64,000 bases of DNA from Galeopsis tetrahit (GCA_963675135.1 OY776124.1:17978066-18042065), one strand, 5' to 3'. Shown: positions 36,713 through 46,852, counted from the stretch's first letter. Numbers and translations: made by a program. The notes: generated by a model not told the origin, from the letters alone.

Positions 36713-37348
36713 TTAATTCAACGCCAATTGATTTGCATCATTATCTCCATCATTCTCTCCCTCTTCGAAAAGATTCGTCCTCGAATCTGCATGAATCTTA
36801 TCTCTAGCAGTATGAAAAAAAAAAACCACGACGGGATCATCTTCAGAGAAAGCAAAATTAATTAACGCCTCAGGAAATTTGACCTCAGAAACATCTGCAG
36901 TTCGTACGTTGCCCAAGGTCTTGAGACTATAAGCAAATGTTGGCTGAGAAGTGCCAAAATAACTATCATTAGTAATAAAAAAACAATTATTACTAACTCT
37001 AGGTCCACTATTTCCCTCATAAAATACAGGACCAAATTCTCCCAAAATATTAGTTGGCCCAACTTGGTTAACATCTTCCACGGGCTGAACATGTACGATG
37101 AAAGTCGTCGACTGAATCCGTTGGTTGTGTAGAGATGTGAAACTGGTGGAATGAGTTTCTGGAAAGGGGGGCAGCACTGTGGCGGCGGCGACAAGGGCTG
37201 CCAAAACTGGAGATGGTGGTGGCGCTGGCGTTTCCAGTGCGGCAAGTTCGTCTCGTTGGCTGTAGCTGTCGAAAATTCCATCGACGGTGGCGGCCAATTG
37301 AGACCAGAGAAAATTAAATTTCTCCTCCGTATCGTAATTTTGCTTCAT
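36713..37348 (-). CDS. 211-aa ORF of the short LTR element (unknown, gag remnant?)
   Basis: This is the only ORF between the LTRs of the minus-strand element, starting MKQNYDTEEKFNFLWSQL at 37348, just after the PBS. The N-terminal 30 residues look helical, then comes a Pro/Ala-rich stretch (LETPAPPPSPVLAALV). The C-terminal end is acidic (NLFEEGENDGDNDANQLA) and overlaps the 3' LTR. No zinc knuckle, protease, RT or integrase motif is present. The position fits the start of gag fused by deletion to the end of pol, but I do not recognise a domain. Confidence 0.45.
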   Translation of the reverse strand: MKQNYDTEEKFNFLWSQLAATVDGIFDSYSQRDELAALETPAPPPSPVLAALVAAATVLPPFPETHSTSFTSLHNQRIQSTTFIVHVQPVEDVNQVGPTNILGEFGPVFYEGNSGPRVSNNCFFITNDSYFGTSQPTFAYSLKTLGNVRTADVSEVKFPEALINFAFSEDDPVVVFFFHTARDKIHADSRTNLFEEGENDGDNDANQLALN

Positions 37349-37798
37349 CGTTGATAAACGATAAACCCCACGGAATCGTTAGGGCTCTGATACCAACTAA
37401 TGCAGGCGGAAGGACGATACACACGTAAATCCGTTGATTCTACGAATATCCGGAATATACGTAAACGAGATTAAAAGTGATAATCCATTGATTCAAAATG
37501 AATACTGGAAGAACACAAATAAAACACGTCAAAAGGGATAAAACCCAATATTTTTCTATTCAAATCAACTCTCTTTACAATGCAAAAATACGAACTATAA
37601 ATAAGGTTCAAAATCTGAAAACCCTAAAAAGGCCCATAAGTATCTGTGGGCTTTATAACAATAATTGAACAATAAATAAGGAAATAAATTAACAAAATAA
37701 GTAAATGACGTAATTGGAGCATAATCCTCAATTATGCTTTTCGGGTCAAAGCTCCCAATTAATTCAACGTCCATTGATCTGCATCATTATCTCCATCA

Positions 37799-37971
37799 AA
37801 GAGTTGATTTGAATAGAAAAATATTGGGTTTTATCCCTTTTGACGTGTTTTATTTGTGTTCTTCCAATATTCATTTTGAATCAATGGATTATCACTTTTA
37901 ATCTCGTTTACGTATATTCCGGGTATTCGTAGAATCAACGGATTTACGTGTGTATCGTCCTTCCGCCTGCA
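37799..37971 (+). repeat. Inverted LTR fragment abutting the short LTR element
   Basis: These 173 bp are the reverse complement of 37401-37573, with about two mismatches seen. They correspond to the last part of the same LTR, now in plus orientation and ending CCGCCTGCA. Together with the neighbouring LTR they form a long hairpin-capable inverted repeat with a spacer near 225 bp. Confidence 0.9.
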
Positions 37972-38187
37972 TCATAAGCCCAACTTTAAATTTTGGAACA
38001 ATAACAAAGAAAAATACGTAATAAATTGTTTGTTCTCCGCCTCTAATGCTAGTAGGAGATTATTGTCGCATTGGACATGTATGATTTAATAGTTTGTGCC
38101 AAACCTAATAAAATATGGGTCATGACATTCATGTGTTATAACATTCACTACACCACCATTTGATTCTAAGGTTAAGCTTATTATTAT

Positions 38188-38930
38188 TAGGGGTGAGCAG
38201 AAGTTGGAAGAAATCGAAAAAACCGACCGAACCGAAAATAAAAGTTTGGTTCGGTTATTCAGTTTTCGGTTCGGTTACGGTTTCATTTTTTCCGAAATCG
38301 GTTTGAGGTTCGGTTCGGTTTTTTCCATAGAAAAAACCGAAAAAATAAAAAAAACCGAATATTAAATATATATACATATATATTTTTTATATTTATATTA
38401 TATATATTTTTTATATCTTAAAAACCTAAAATACTTAATACCTAATCTAATAGGCTCCTCACTCTAGAGAGGGAGAAACAAAAAAACCCAGTCCTTCTTA
38501 CTCTCCGCCCCAAAATCCCTTCCCTAAATTCAGCAACCCCATCGGCCATCACTCGCCCCCACTTTAGGCAGCTAGCACCAAGCAGCCAGCCCATCGGCGA
38601 CTCACACCGACAACTCACATGTGCGACACCAGCCCACAAAGGTAAATTGTGTAGCATGCTTTTGTGTTGTTCAGTTGTTCTGTTGTCGAGAAGTTTTCTT
38701 TGGGAAGATTCCCATGTAAAAAACCCAAAAAACAGCCTAAAAATAGGTTTAATAACAATTTCGGTTTTTCGGTTAATAACCGAAACCGAACCGAATTTTT
38801 CGGTTCGGTTATGATTCGGTTTTATACAATTTCGGTTCGGTTTCGGTTTCGGTTACCGAAATTGACAAGTTCGATTTTTTTGGTTTTGAAAATTCGGTTC
38901 GGTAACCGAACCGACCGTTGCTCACCCCTA
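38188..38930. mobile_element. hAT non-autonomous element with a GC-richer insert
   Basis: The ends TAGGGGTGAGCA and TTGCTCACCCCTA are inverted. They are flanked by identical attattat (38180-38187 and 38931-38938), an 8-bp hAT-type duplication. The outer parts carry cggttcggtt arrays. The centre (about 38445-38660) is different: C-rich, low in A/T runs, and ending in caaaggtaaat, which looks like a splice donor. That centre may be a captured piece of a host gene 5' region. Confidence 0.85.
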
Positions 38931-38938
38931 ATTATTAT

Positions 38939-40311
38939 ATTGGATACAATGTTTGATTTGACCAATCTCAACCCTTCATTTTAGAGTTGAGATCTCGGTC
39001 TTACACATGTATAGAAGGCAAACAGGGAGATGTGGAGAGATCTCCCTCGTTGCAAACATTCCTTGAAATTTGAATGCCATACTGATAGTAGGCATGTGGG
39101 CCATCATCGAGCTTAGTGTCCTACAAACGCATTTAATGCATGGTACAAGGGCATTAATGTGTGTACTTTTGGTTGCAGAGCCAATCTTGGAGATTAAGTT
39201 TCCTCCAATATACTAATTTAACGAGGTCAATATGTCTTCGATACGCCCGGCTCTGGGCTGAGGTTGAGCCCCAAGCTTATTTATTTTCTTGAACCTTGTT
39301 TGGGGAATTGACACTGATGAATCATTTCATTCGGATGGGCGGTCTAACTTGTTTTCAGCAGGAATCGAATGTGTGGGCGTGAGGCTCTGATATCATGAAA
39401 GAATTTAGTCTCATCTAAAAGTCCAAACTTGTAGAGAGGTGATAAATTAATTTTTGTATATTAATTTCTATTAAATCTCTTTTACAATATTTTTCATGAA
39501 TCAGCATATTTAAACTTTTCACATTTTCACGTATTCTTAGAGTCAATAGATCGACTAGTGTATGTGTGTTCTACGTCTTTATCATTTTTATTATATGTTC
39601 TCGCCGGTGTGCTTTAGATTCAAATGAATTGAGTTCAGTTGTGTGTAGATTGATTTGCACGGTTTTTAGATTTCTAAAATTTTACAGAAAAGTGTTAGTT
39701 TTTATTGTATATTCTGTATTCATCTTTAACAGACACGATTTTTTATCAGTAAAATAAATACTCCATAGTAATTAAAACCAGGTATAAAACATACTTGATC
39801 TAATGATAAGAATCCAAGTATGAACATCTCATAACTAACCTCAGATTGCTTAGCCTACCCTACAATCAAAATTAAATTTACAAAATTTTGAATCCCTTTA
39901 ATAAAGAAACAACTCCATAATCTAGCCTGATCGAGCTCATGAACAACCACATCTAAAATAAACCCTTTTTCTTTAAACACGATACCATTTCTCATTTTTC
40001 AAAAAAACAAACGTGTGAAAGAATTTCGTCTCATGGAATTGCTTCTAGCAGGAATCGAATTCAGGTCATTTGCTTGGAGGCTCTGATATCATGAAAAAAA
40101 TTGTCTCATCTAAAAGTTTGAAATTAAAAAGAGGCGGATAATTAATTCGTGTATATTAATTCCTATTAACGTATAATACAACAATCAAATAATAGATGGG
40201 TTGGCAAAAAACACATCAACTATGATCATTGTCACAAATGATATTTATTTGATGAGGAATAATTTGTCATCTCCTAAAATTAGGGTTTAAGCTCGTACTG
40301 AATAAATAATT
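38939..40311. repeat. Intergenic DNA with two decayed LTR/PBS junctions
   Basis: Near 39380-39480 and again near 40075-40170 the DNA reads gaggctctgatatcatga followed by a shared stretch (gtctcatctaaaag, then gtatattaatt). On the minus strand the first part is a changed iMet-type PBS next to LTR-like DNA. The two junctions are about 700 bp apart and look like relics of one minus-strand LTR family. No ORF of note is present. Confidence 0.4.
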
Positions 40312-40316
40312 ATATG

Positions 40317-41040
40317 TGATGTGCTAAAATTTGCACGAGAGGATTGCGTGTCCTCTGGATTGGATGTCCCACTCTTCGAACACGCACAATCACTCCAAGT
40401 GTGTTGCCTTCGTTCAAAACCTTCAAGAACCTGCAAAGAACACGCCGGAGGGGAGTCCGGCGCGGACACTCCGATGCCTAAGTCAGTATAGGGCTTATTA
40501 ATCTCTCCCAAGGATCTCGGGATCCTTGATATATAAAAAACAGTTCTTGAAAGATCTCCCAAAGGTAGATTGTATTCAATTTAGTAAATGCGTAATGTAT
40601 GAGAGTCTAACCTGGAAATCTCCTCGATTTTACCTATTTATAGAGATATTAGCTGGAGAGGAAGTCAAGCCTTCCTTCTTTTCCGGAACTACCCGCCAGA
40701 CTCGGTCCTGCGGAGTGGACGAAGCCTTCTTTCCTCCACTTCCCGAAGACTCGGCCATATCTCCTCTTTATTTGACTCGGTTCCCCTGGATAATAGAGGA
40801 TAAGGTCCATCTTCTATCGAGTCCAAGCCGAAAATAGCGGAACCTCCCTACGTTCAAGGCTCACTAACTTCCTCCAATGTAATTCTTCTGGAAGCTTCTC
40901 TTTGGCGGTAGCTCCCTCCAAAGGGATCTCCCGAGAGGATTTCTCCTCAGAGCATATTTCATAATCTGATCCTTTCACTTTTATCCTATCCCTTATACAC
41001 GTGTCGACTCCTTATTAAGTGACATTTTTAGGCCGCATCA
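40317..41040 (-). repeat. 3' LTR of the Gypsy element
   Basis: 724 bp, with a minus-strand TATA-like ctataaatagg near 40635-40645. It differs from its partner by one visible base (gaggggagtcc versus gaggagagtcc). Confidence 0.92.
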
Positions 41041-41517
41041 TCACTCCCCCCTACTCTCGTAAAAGGGGGACATCTTTTGTGAGAGTAGAGAAATTTTCCT
41101 AGAACTTGTTACAAAGGTCCTCCTGGAGAAACGTGTATCTTCCCCGCTTTGGAGAGGAAGTTTCAAAAATGTCCTTCTCCGAGGGCTTTCCCGCCTCAAA
41201 TTCTGGGAGACTTTTCAGCTTCCGCGCGTGAACTTCACGCGATCACCTTTTTCTCTCTTCTGTTATTCTCCCGAGGAAAACCCTCGATTTTTCCCCCTAT
41301 CTTTCCTCACTTACTTCACGCAACCATCTCCCTTTTCTCTCTTTACTTTTCAAATTTCACTCCTCCCAAAGATTTCTCGTCGTCTTCATCCTTCTTCTCC
41401 GGTGTTCTTCACCTCGAGTCTCTGCTGTCGTCAACCGCCTCGTCTGATTCCATAGCCCTTCTACTTCAAGGTAACCCAGCTATTCTCTTGTTCTGCTTTT
41501 ATTAATAGTGTAAATCG

Positions 41518-42743
41518 ATGTCAAATCCTCCCTCTCTTCCGGAAGCTACCAGCCAAAATTCCTCTGAAGCGACTCCCTCTCTAATGGGGAGTCCAGAGAA
41601 TAGAATTTCCCCCGCTTCCCAAATCGACCATACTCACTTAGTTGACCTTGCTCACGCCTATGGCTTTCCATCGGAGTACGCCTTTCGTGCTCCTCGCTCC
41701 GATGAACGCCCAGATATTTTCCAGCCTCGGACCCTTGCTTTTTTCGAAGCCCATCTTAGGGCCGGACTACGGTTTCCGATTCATCCTTATCTGGCTGCCA
41801 TATCCACCCGTATGCAGATCCCCCTTAACCAGTTTACTCCGAATGCCATCCGTACTATGATAGGTTTCTACATCTTGGTGAAGGGGAATGGGGGTGACCC
41901 ATCTGCCGAACTATTTCTGAGCCAACACTCATGTAAGGTGAATGATGGCTTCTTCTATGTTAGTGGTCGAAGGTCCCGTGTTTGTAAATTTCTGAAAAAA
42001 CTCCATGAGGAAGACTCATCTTGGCGAGATTACTACTTCTTTGCTACCAGTCCTACCGATTGGCCATTTCCTCACGGGGATTGGTTATTCCAAAATCCCG
42101 GAGTGATTCCTCCTCCCCTGAAAGCTTACTCAGTTTCCAATCTCACCATTATGGATAATCTCAACACTCATACCCATTTGCGCGACTATTTCGATGTTAT
42201 TGCCATTTGCAACAATCCTCGCATCCTCTCCCACTTCGGCTTTTGTCCTCGAGATTTTCCCTTAGGTTCCCGAGATGGTAAAAAATCTTCTATTGCTATA
42301 TTTTATTTCTTGCATGTGGTTGTTTTTCTGAATTCTGAAAATTTTCTTGATTATTTGTAGCAATGAGTTGGTTGACTCATATCTCCCGAGATGCCCCTGC
42401 TCTCAGCATAGTGAAGGCCCCTGTATTATCCGCTCCAGAAGACATTCCAAAGGCTCCTCCATCTCCCGCTCTCGAGAGCTCTGCTAAGACTCCGGCTCCA
42501 GAGGGTTCTTCAAAGATCCCCCCTCTCCCTAGCTCTTCCACCCAGGTCCCAGGTTCAGTTGCTAAAAGAACCCGCTCGGCCGCCAACGCCGTTTTTGCTG
42601 ACTGTGGGACTTCTAAGAAAAAGAAGGGAAAAACGCCTCGTACTCCTGTCGAGAAAAGCTCCTCTCCATATGAACTTCTCCATCGTCTTATTGACCGATG
42701 TCTCGTTCCTTCTCATGCTACTGCTTCATCTGATTCCTCTTAA
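41518..42743 (+). CDS. Antisense additional ORF of the Gypsy element (Transposase_28-like), spliced
   Basis: It runs opposite to gag-protease and sits where pol is missing. Exon 1 is 41518-42277, then a GT-AG intron of 83 bp (42278-42360, T-rich, ending tatttgtag), then exon 2 42361-42743; the spliced product is about 380 aa. Residues 80-122 (LRFPIHPYLAAIS, FTPNAIRTMIGFYIL) resemble the Pfam family called putative gypsy type transposon (Transposase_28). The C-terminal half is Pro/Ser-rich with a basic KKKKGK motif. Tat-lineage elements are known to carry antisense extra ORFs near the 3' LTR; their function is unknown. Without splicing, exon 1 reads on into the intron and stops at 42360. The 3' end overlaps the gag-protease stop by 26 bp, tail to tail. 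Confidence 0.75.
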
Positions 42744-45111
42744 CCTCAGGGTCATCTCCTCTCACCCGCTCCAGGCCCCTAGTTAGGGCTCTATCTGCCA
42801 TTTTCACGGACTCTGCATAGCACTTCCGTGCTTGATACTGGTCTCCTCTAACTTCTCCCACCCCTGTGGCTGTAGGGAATTTCATTTTCATATGAAATGT
42901 GGAGATGATTGCCTGAAAAAGATTCAGGCTGGGCCGTCCCATCACAACATTGTATGACGAGGGAATATCAACAATAAGGAACTCCACCACGTGGACCTTC
43001 CGAGCTGGAGCATTTCCCAATCCTACTTGTAACATCACTGACCCCAAAGGTTGGATTGCTCCTCCGGAGAAACCATACAGAGAGGTATCTACAGGGCGCA
43101 GCTTCACATTCAGCTCCATTCTCTTAAAACATTCAAAGAACATGATGTCAGCCGAACTTCCCGTATCTACGAAGATTCGAGCAACATCGAATCCAGCTAT
43201 GTCGGTAGTGATCACCAGAGCGTCGTTGTGATCTTCCTTAACTCCCTTCACATCTTCTGGGCCGAATCGGATATTGGGCGTCTCCGTCATGCGCCCCACT
43301 TCTTTTAACTGGCTCCCTTGCTCTGCTCTTAGAGCCCGGACATTTTGCTTCCTCTTCCGAAAAGAATCTCCATCAGCTGGCCCTCCCACTATCATGTGGA
43401 TTATTCCTCTCTTCGGTGGAGGAGGGGGCATATCTTCAGCTACTTCTCTGGTTTCCTTCTCTTCTGGTTTTCTTTCATGATCCTTCCGCTTCTGCCCTCG
43501 AGGGCCCTGCCTATCTCTGAATATAAATTCTTTTAGATGACCCGCTTGGATCATCCTCTCAATTTCGTCCTTCAAGTGGTAACATTGGTTCGTATCATGC
43601 CCATACTCATTGTGGAATCGACAGAATCGGTCAGACTTGGGTTTCTGAGGTCCTCGGTTTCTGGAATATGGGAATTTCAAGTCTGGATGGTCTCCAGCTA
43701 CCTCCAGTACTTCAGCAGGCTCAATCCTCAAGGGCGTGTATTTCTCGAATCTTCCACGAGGGCCAGACCGGGGACCTCCGGAGGGATTACTATCTCTTGT
43801 TGATCCAGAGGTCCGAGGGACCTCTGGGCTGGATCGTCTGGAAGGACCTTCCCTTCTTCTATCTCGATCTGGTGGCCTAACCTCCAGCCTTTTGGCCTTA
43901 CGGACCTCCTCTAAAGTGAGGTACTTCTCAGCCCTGTGCAGCAGCTCATCGAAATTCTTAACTGGCTTCTTAGCTAAGGAGGAAAAGAAATCCCCATCTC
44001 GTAATCCGTTAGTGAGGGCGTTGATCTTCACCTCCGGAGAGGCTGTAGGGACCTCCAGAGCTGCCTGATTAAACCTCCGGAGAAAAGCTCTTAAGCTTTC
44101 GCTCTCCCCCTGCCTCAGATTGAAGAGGGTCAAGGTGGCCCTTGGCTGTCTCCGGGCACTTGCAAATTGATGGAGAAATAACTCACTGAATTCTTCCCAG
44201 GATCGGATGGTATTAGGTTCTAACTGAGTGAACCATTGCTGCGCTGCTTTGGCCAGGGTGGTCAGGAACACCCTACACTTAATTCCTTCTCCGTAGCGAT
44301 GTAATAGCGCAGCGTTTTCAAACCTTACTAAGTGTTCGTAAGGATCTGCCGTACCATCATATTCAAAGTTAAGGGGCTTGAAGTTGAATGGTAACTCATC
44401 CTGTAATATGTTAGGAGAGAACTGGCACCCGGATGTGTGAGCGGATCTACTGGTTCGGTTGTCCAACTGTCTCCTCATATCCTTCATCTCTTTCTGCAGA
44501 GCCTGTAGCTGGTCGCTAACTGGCCCTCCGTAGGTATCATCAGTGCTTTCTTCTGTCTCAAGGGGTTCTGTCCCTCGGGGTGCCGGTTCTACGTTCCTTC
44601 TAGTGCTTCGAAGGGGAATGCTTCTTTCCGCGCGCGAGGGCACTTTATCATCCTCTTCCACTCGTATCCCCATCTCTTTGGACAACACTTGGGAGGTTCC
44701 AGGTTCCTCATCCTGGGGTCTATGGGGCGGTACCTCTGGATTCCCTGGTGCAACCTTGGGAATCTGGTCCCTTTGATCCGCAAAGGCTTTATCTACGGCT
44801 TGTCTGATGAGGGCGTTCAATTGATCGGGAGAGATCAAGAGTGTCCCTGAGTCTGGAATATCCTCTCGCTGAGGATCTGCGGTCTGGGGCTCGGGGGTTT
44901 CAAGATCCCCGGTTATTCCCTCCCGGACCGGTAAGGGATGATTCTCATCACCTAAATCTGGAGTGGGCGCCAACGGATGATGTGATGCAGGAGGCGCGTG
45001 AATTGGGTTTTTCCCCCGGCCTCCTATTGGTAGGGGATCGATCGGCAAAGGGGGATTCTCACCCGGAAGATTTTTCTTTCCAGAAATGGATGTTTTGTCT
45101 CCGCCACCCAT
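42718..45111 (-). CDS. Gypsy gag-protease (Tat-like)
   Basis: I start at MGGGDKTS (45111), just after the PBS; a related element in this window has the same start. It gives 797 aa without a break. There is a disordered N-terminal part, and a Retrotrans_gag domain near residues 280-370 (VFLTTLAKAAQQWF, FLHQFASARRQP). A Cys/His region follows (CRFHNEYGHDTNQC), then a retropepsin-like protease with IFVDTGSSADIMF at about 646-658 and a YNVVMGRPSL block. It stops soon after the protease. No RT follows on this strand. Gag would form the particle and protease would mature it. The frame is also open upstream through the PBS into the LTR (to 45420). Confidence 0.9.
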   Translation of the reverse strand: MGGGDKTSISGKKNLPGENPPLPIDPLPIGGRGKNPIHAPPASHHPLAPTPDLGDENHPLPVREGITGDLETPEPQTADPQREDIPDSGTLLISPDQLNALIRQAVDKAFADQRDQIPKVAPGNPEVPPHRPQDEEPGTSQVLSKEMGIRVEEDDKVPSRAERSIPLRSTRRNVEPAPRGTEPLETEESTDDTYGGPVSDQLQALQKEMKDMRRQLDNRTSRSAHTSGCQFSPNILQDELPFNFKPLNFEYDGTADPYEHLVRFENAALLHRYGEGIKCRVFLTTLAKAAQQWFTQLEPNTIRSWEEFSELFLHQFASARRQPRATLTLFNLRQGESESLRAFLRRFNQAALEVPTASPEVKINALTNGLRDGDFFSSLAKKPVKNFDELLHRAEKYLTLEEVRKAKRLEVRPPDRDRRREGPSRRSSPEVPRTSGSTRDSNPSGGPRSGPRGRFEKYTPLRIEPAEVLEVAGDHPDLKFPYSRNRGPQKPKSDRFCRFHNEYGHDTNQCYHLKDEIERMIQAGHLKEFIFRDRQGPRGQKRKDHERKPEEKETREVAEDMPPPPPKRGIIHMIVGGPADGDSFRKRKQNVRALRAEQGSQLKEVGRMTETPNIRFGPEDVKGVKEDHNDALVITTDIAGFDVARIFVDTGSSADIMFFECFKRMELNVKLRPVDTSLYGFSGGAIQPLGSVMLQVGLGNAPARKVHVVEFLIVDIPSSYNVVMGRPSLNLFQAIISTFHMKMKFPTATGVGEVRGDQYQARKCYAESVKMADRALTRGLERVRGDDPEVKRNQMKQ

Positions 45112-45174
45112 TTGCTCAAACAGGTAGAAATTCGTGAGAAAATCTTTCAATTCTTTCCCACAGACGGCGCCAGT

Positions 45175-45898
45175 TGATGTGCTAAAATTTGCACGAGAGG
45201 ATTGCGTGTCCTCTGGATTGGATGTCCCACTCTTCGAACACGCACAATCACTCCAAGTGTGTTGCCTTCGTTCAAAACCTTCAAGAACCTGCAAAGAACA
45301 CGCCGGAGGAGAGTCCGGCGCGGACACTCCGATGCCTAAGTCAGTATAGGGCTTATTAATCTCTCCCAAGGATCTCGGGATCCTTGATATATAAAAAACA
45401 GTTCTTGAAAGATCTCCCAAAGGTAGATTGTATTCAATTTAGTAAATGCGTAATGTATGAGAGTCTAACCTGGAAATCTCCTCGATTTTACCTATTTATA
45501 GAGATATTAGCTGGAGAGGAAGTCAAGCCTTCCTTCTTTTCCGGAACTACCCGCCAGACTCGGTCCTGCGGAGTGGACGAAGCCTTCTTTCCTCCACTTC
45601 CCGAAGACTCGGCCATATCTCCTCTTTATTTGACTCGGTTCCCCTGGATAATAGAGGATAAGGTCCATCTTCTATCGAGTCCAAGCCGAAAATAGCGGAA
45701 CCTCCCTACGTTCAAGGCTCACTAACTTCCTCCAATGTAATTCTTCTGGAAGCTTCTCTTTGGCGGTAGCTCCCTCCAAAGGGATCTCCCGAGAGGATTT
45801 CTCCTCAGAGCATATTTCATAATCTGATCCTTTCACTTTTATCCTATCCCTTATACACGTGTCGACTCCTTATTAAGTGACATTTTTAGGCCGCATCA
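45175..45898 (-). repeat. 5' LTR of the Gypsy element
   Basis: 724 bp, starting TGATGCGGCC on the minus strand at 45898 and ending CACATCA at 45175, next to the PBS. Confidence 0.92.
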
Positions 45899-45903
45899 AT
45901 ATG

Positions 45904-46777
45904 TAACCTAAGCCCAAACGGATAGGTCCGTTGGAGGCATTGTTAAAGTTACTCTTAACTAAAATGTGTCATAATCACCTAAAATTACCAAAATTCATCA
46001 TTTTCATGAGGTAATGCACAATTTTCTCAGCTATATCAACATTTATTAATCATCTATCTTTTTCTACCTGTGATATGAAAATTGATTTGAGCGTTGAAGT
46101 TTTTACTCCCGATGTAATTTTTATAGGTTTATCGAATCGAGTTTGATCGAAGCATTTGAAGAAGATGAATGTTTGTCCCCATCACTCCTCTTTATCACTC
46201 TTTTATGAAAATGGTCAGAATTTTTGGAATTGAGATTGTATTTAAGAAATGGTCATCAATTTACAATGAGAATAAGCCTTTTGACGGTTGAGTGAATTTA
46301 TATTGAACAAGTCCCTATAACTCAACTCTATTCAAATATCAAAGTATTTTAGTGAAGTCAACAACTTTTATTTATAGATCATCACATCAAATAATACTAA
46401 AAACTTGAAAACGAAAAAAATGAATGAGATATTTTAATCGTATATTTATATAAAAAATCATATCATCATAATTTATAGAAATTAATTTCACATAAGGAAC
46501 TACAAAAGTATATAAAAATTTCTATAATGCATTACCTCAATTAATTGAGTAATGGATCTTCTCTTTGAACTATGGATGTTAATTGAGCGCGGATTGCAAT
46601 TTTGGTTATGTGTATTTTTATCTTGTCCATGAAAAGTAGGTTCATATTTAAGTTAATGAATTTGGGAAATAGTTAGTTGAAAAGGCAATAAAATTTAGGA
46701 TCTAAATATAACAAACAGTAGGGAAAAAACAAACAAGGAAATACAACCAATTTCCTTCCATTTCTCAGATAACTCTT

Positions 46778-46784
<7 letters not shown>
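45904..46784. other. Intergenic and promoter region of the receptor kinase gene
   Basis: AT-rich, no ORF of note. The last 150 bp should contain the core promoter, but no clear TATA box stands out. Confidence 0.5.

Positions 46785-46809
<25 letters not shown>
46785..46809 (+). repeat. (CT)n microsatellite in the probable 5' UTR
   Basis: About 12 uninterrupted CT units lie 90-114 bp upstream of the receptor kinase start. CT/GA tracts are frequent in plant 5' UTRs and can bind GAGA-type (BBR/BPC) factors; any role here is inferred. Confidence 0.85.
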
Positions 46810-46852
46810 AGACTAGACAGTAGACTACTTCCCTTCCCTCTCCTCTCTACAG

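Larger units (their letters stand above)
30366..37798 (-). mobile_element. Short non-autonomous LTR element, split by a Copia
   Basis: On the minus strand the LTRs run TGATGGAGAT to CCGCCTGCA. The right copy (5' LTR) is 37401-37798. The left copy (3' LTR) is 30366-30515 plus 36511-36752, split by the Copia insertion. Next to the 5' LTR is a minus-strand PBS tggtatcagagcc (plus coordinates 37383-37395). Next to the 3' LTR is a polypurine tract (gaagagggagagaa on the minus strand, 36753-36766). The internal region is only about 650 bp with one 211-aa ORF, so mobility would need proteins from another element. Confidence 0.8.
40317..45898 (-). mobile_element. Young Gypsy (Tat-like) element lacking RT, RNase H and integrase
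   Basis: Two 724-bp LTRs, 40317-41040 and 45175-45898, begin TGATGCGGCC and end CACATCA on the minus strand. They are flanked by a perfect 5-bp duplication, atatg (40312-40316 and 45899-45903). A minus-strand PBS (tggcgccgtctgtggg, plus 45155-45173) and a polypurine tract (about 41041-41060) are in place. The minus strand codes gag and protease; where RT and integrase should follow, the element instead carries a plus-strand spliced ORF. I saw one LTR mismatch by eye, so insertion is very recent. It must rely on another element's pol. Confidence 0.9.

Noticed and set aside
40287..40562. ORFs within the Gypsy LTRs (both copies)
   Set aside because: Identical in both LTRs; non-coding LTR sequence that is open by chance.
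43274..45349. Plus-strand ORFs opposite gag-protease
   Set aside because: Shadows of the gag frame; unlike the ORF at 41518 they have no intron signal or domain.
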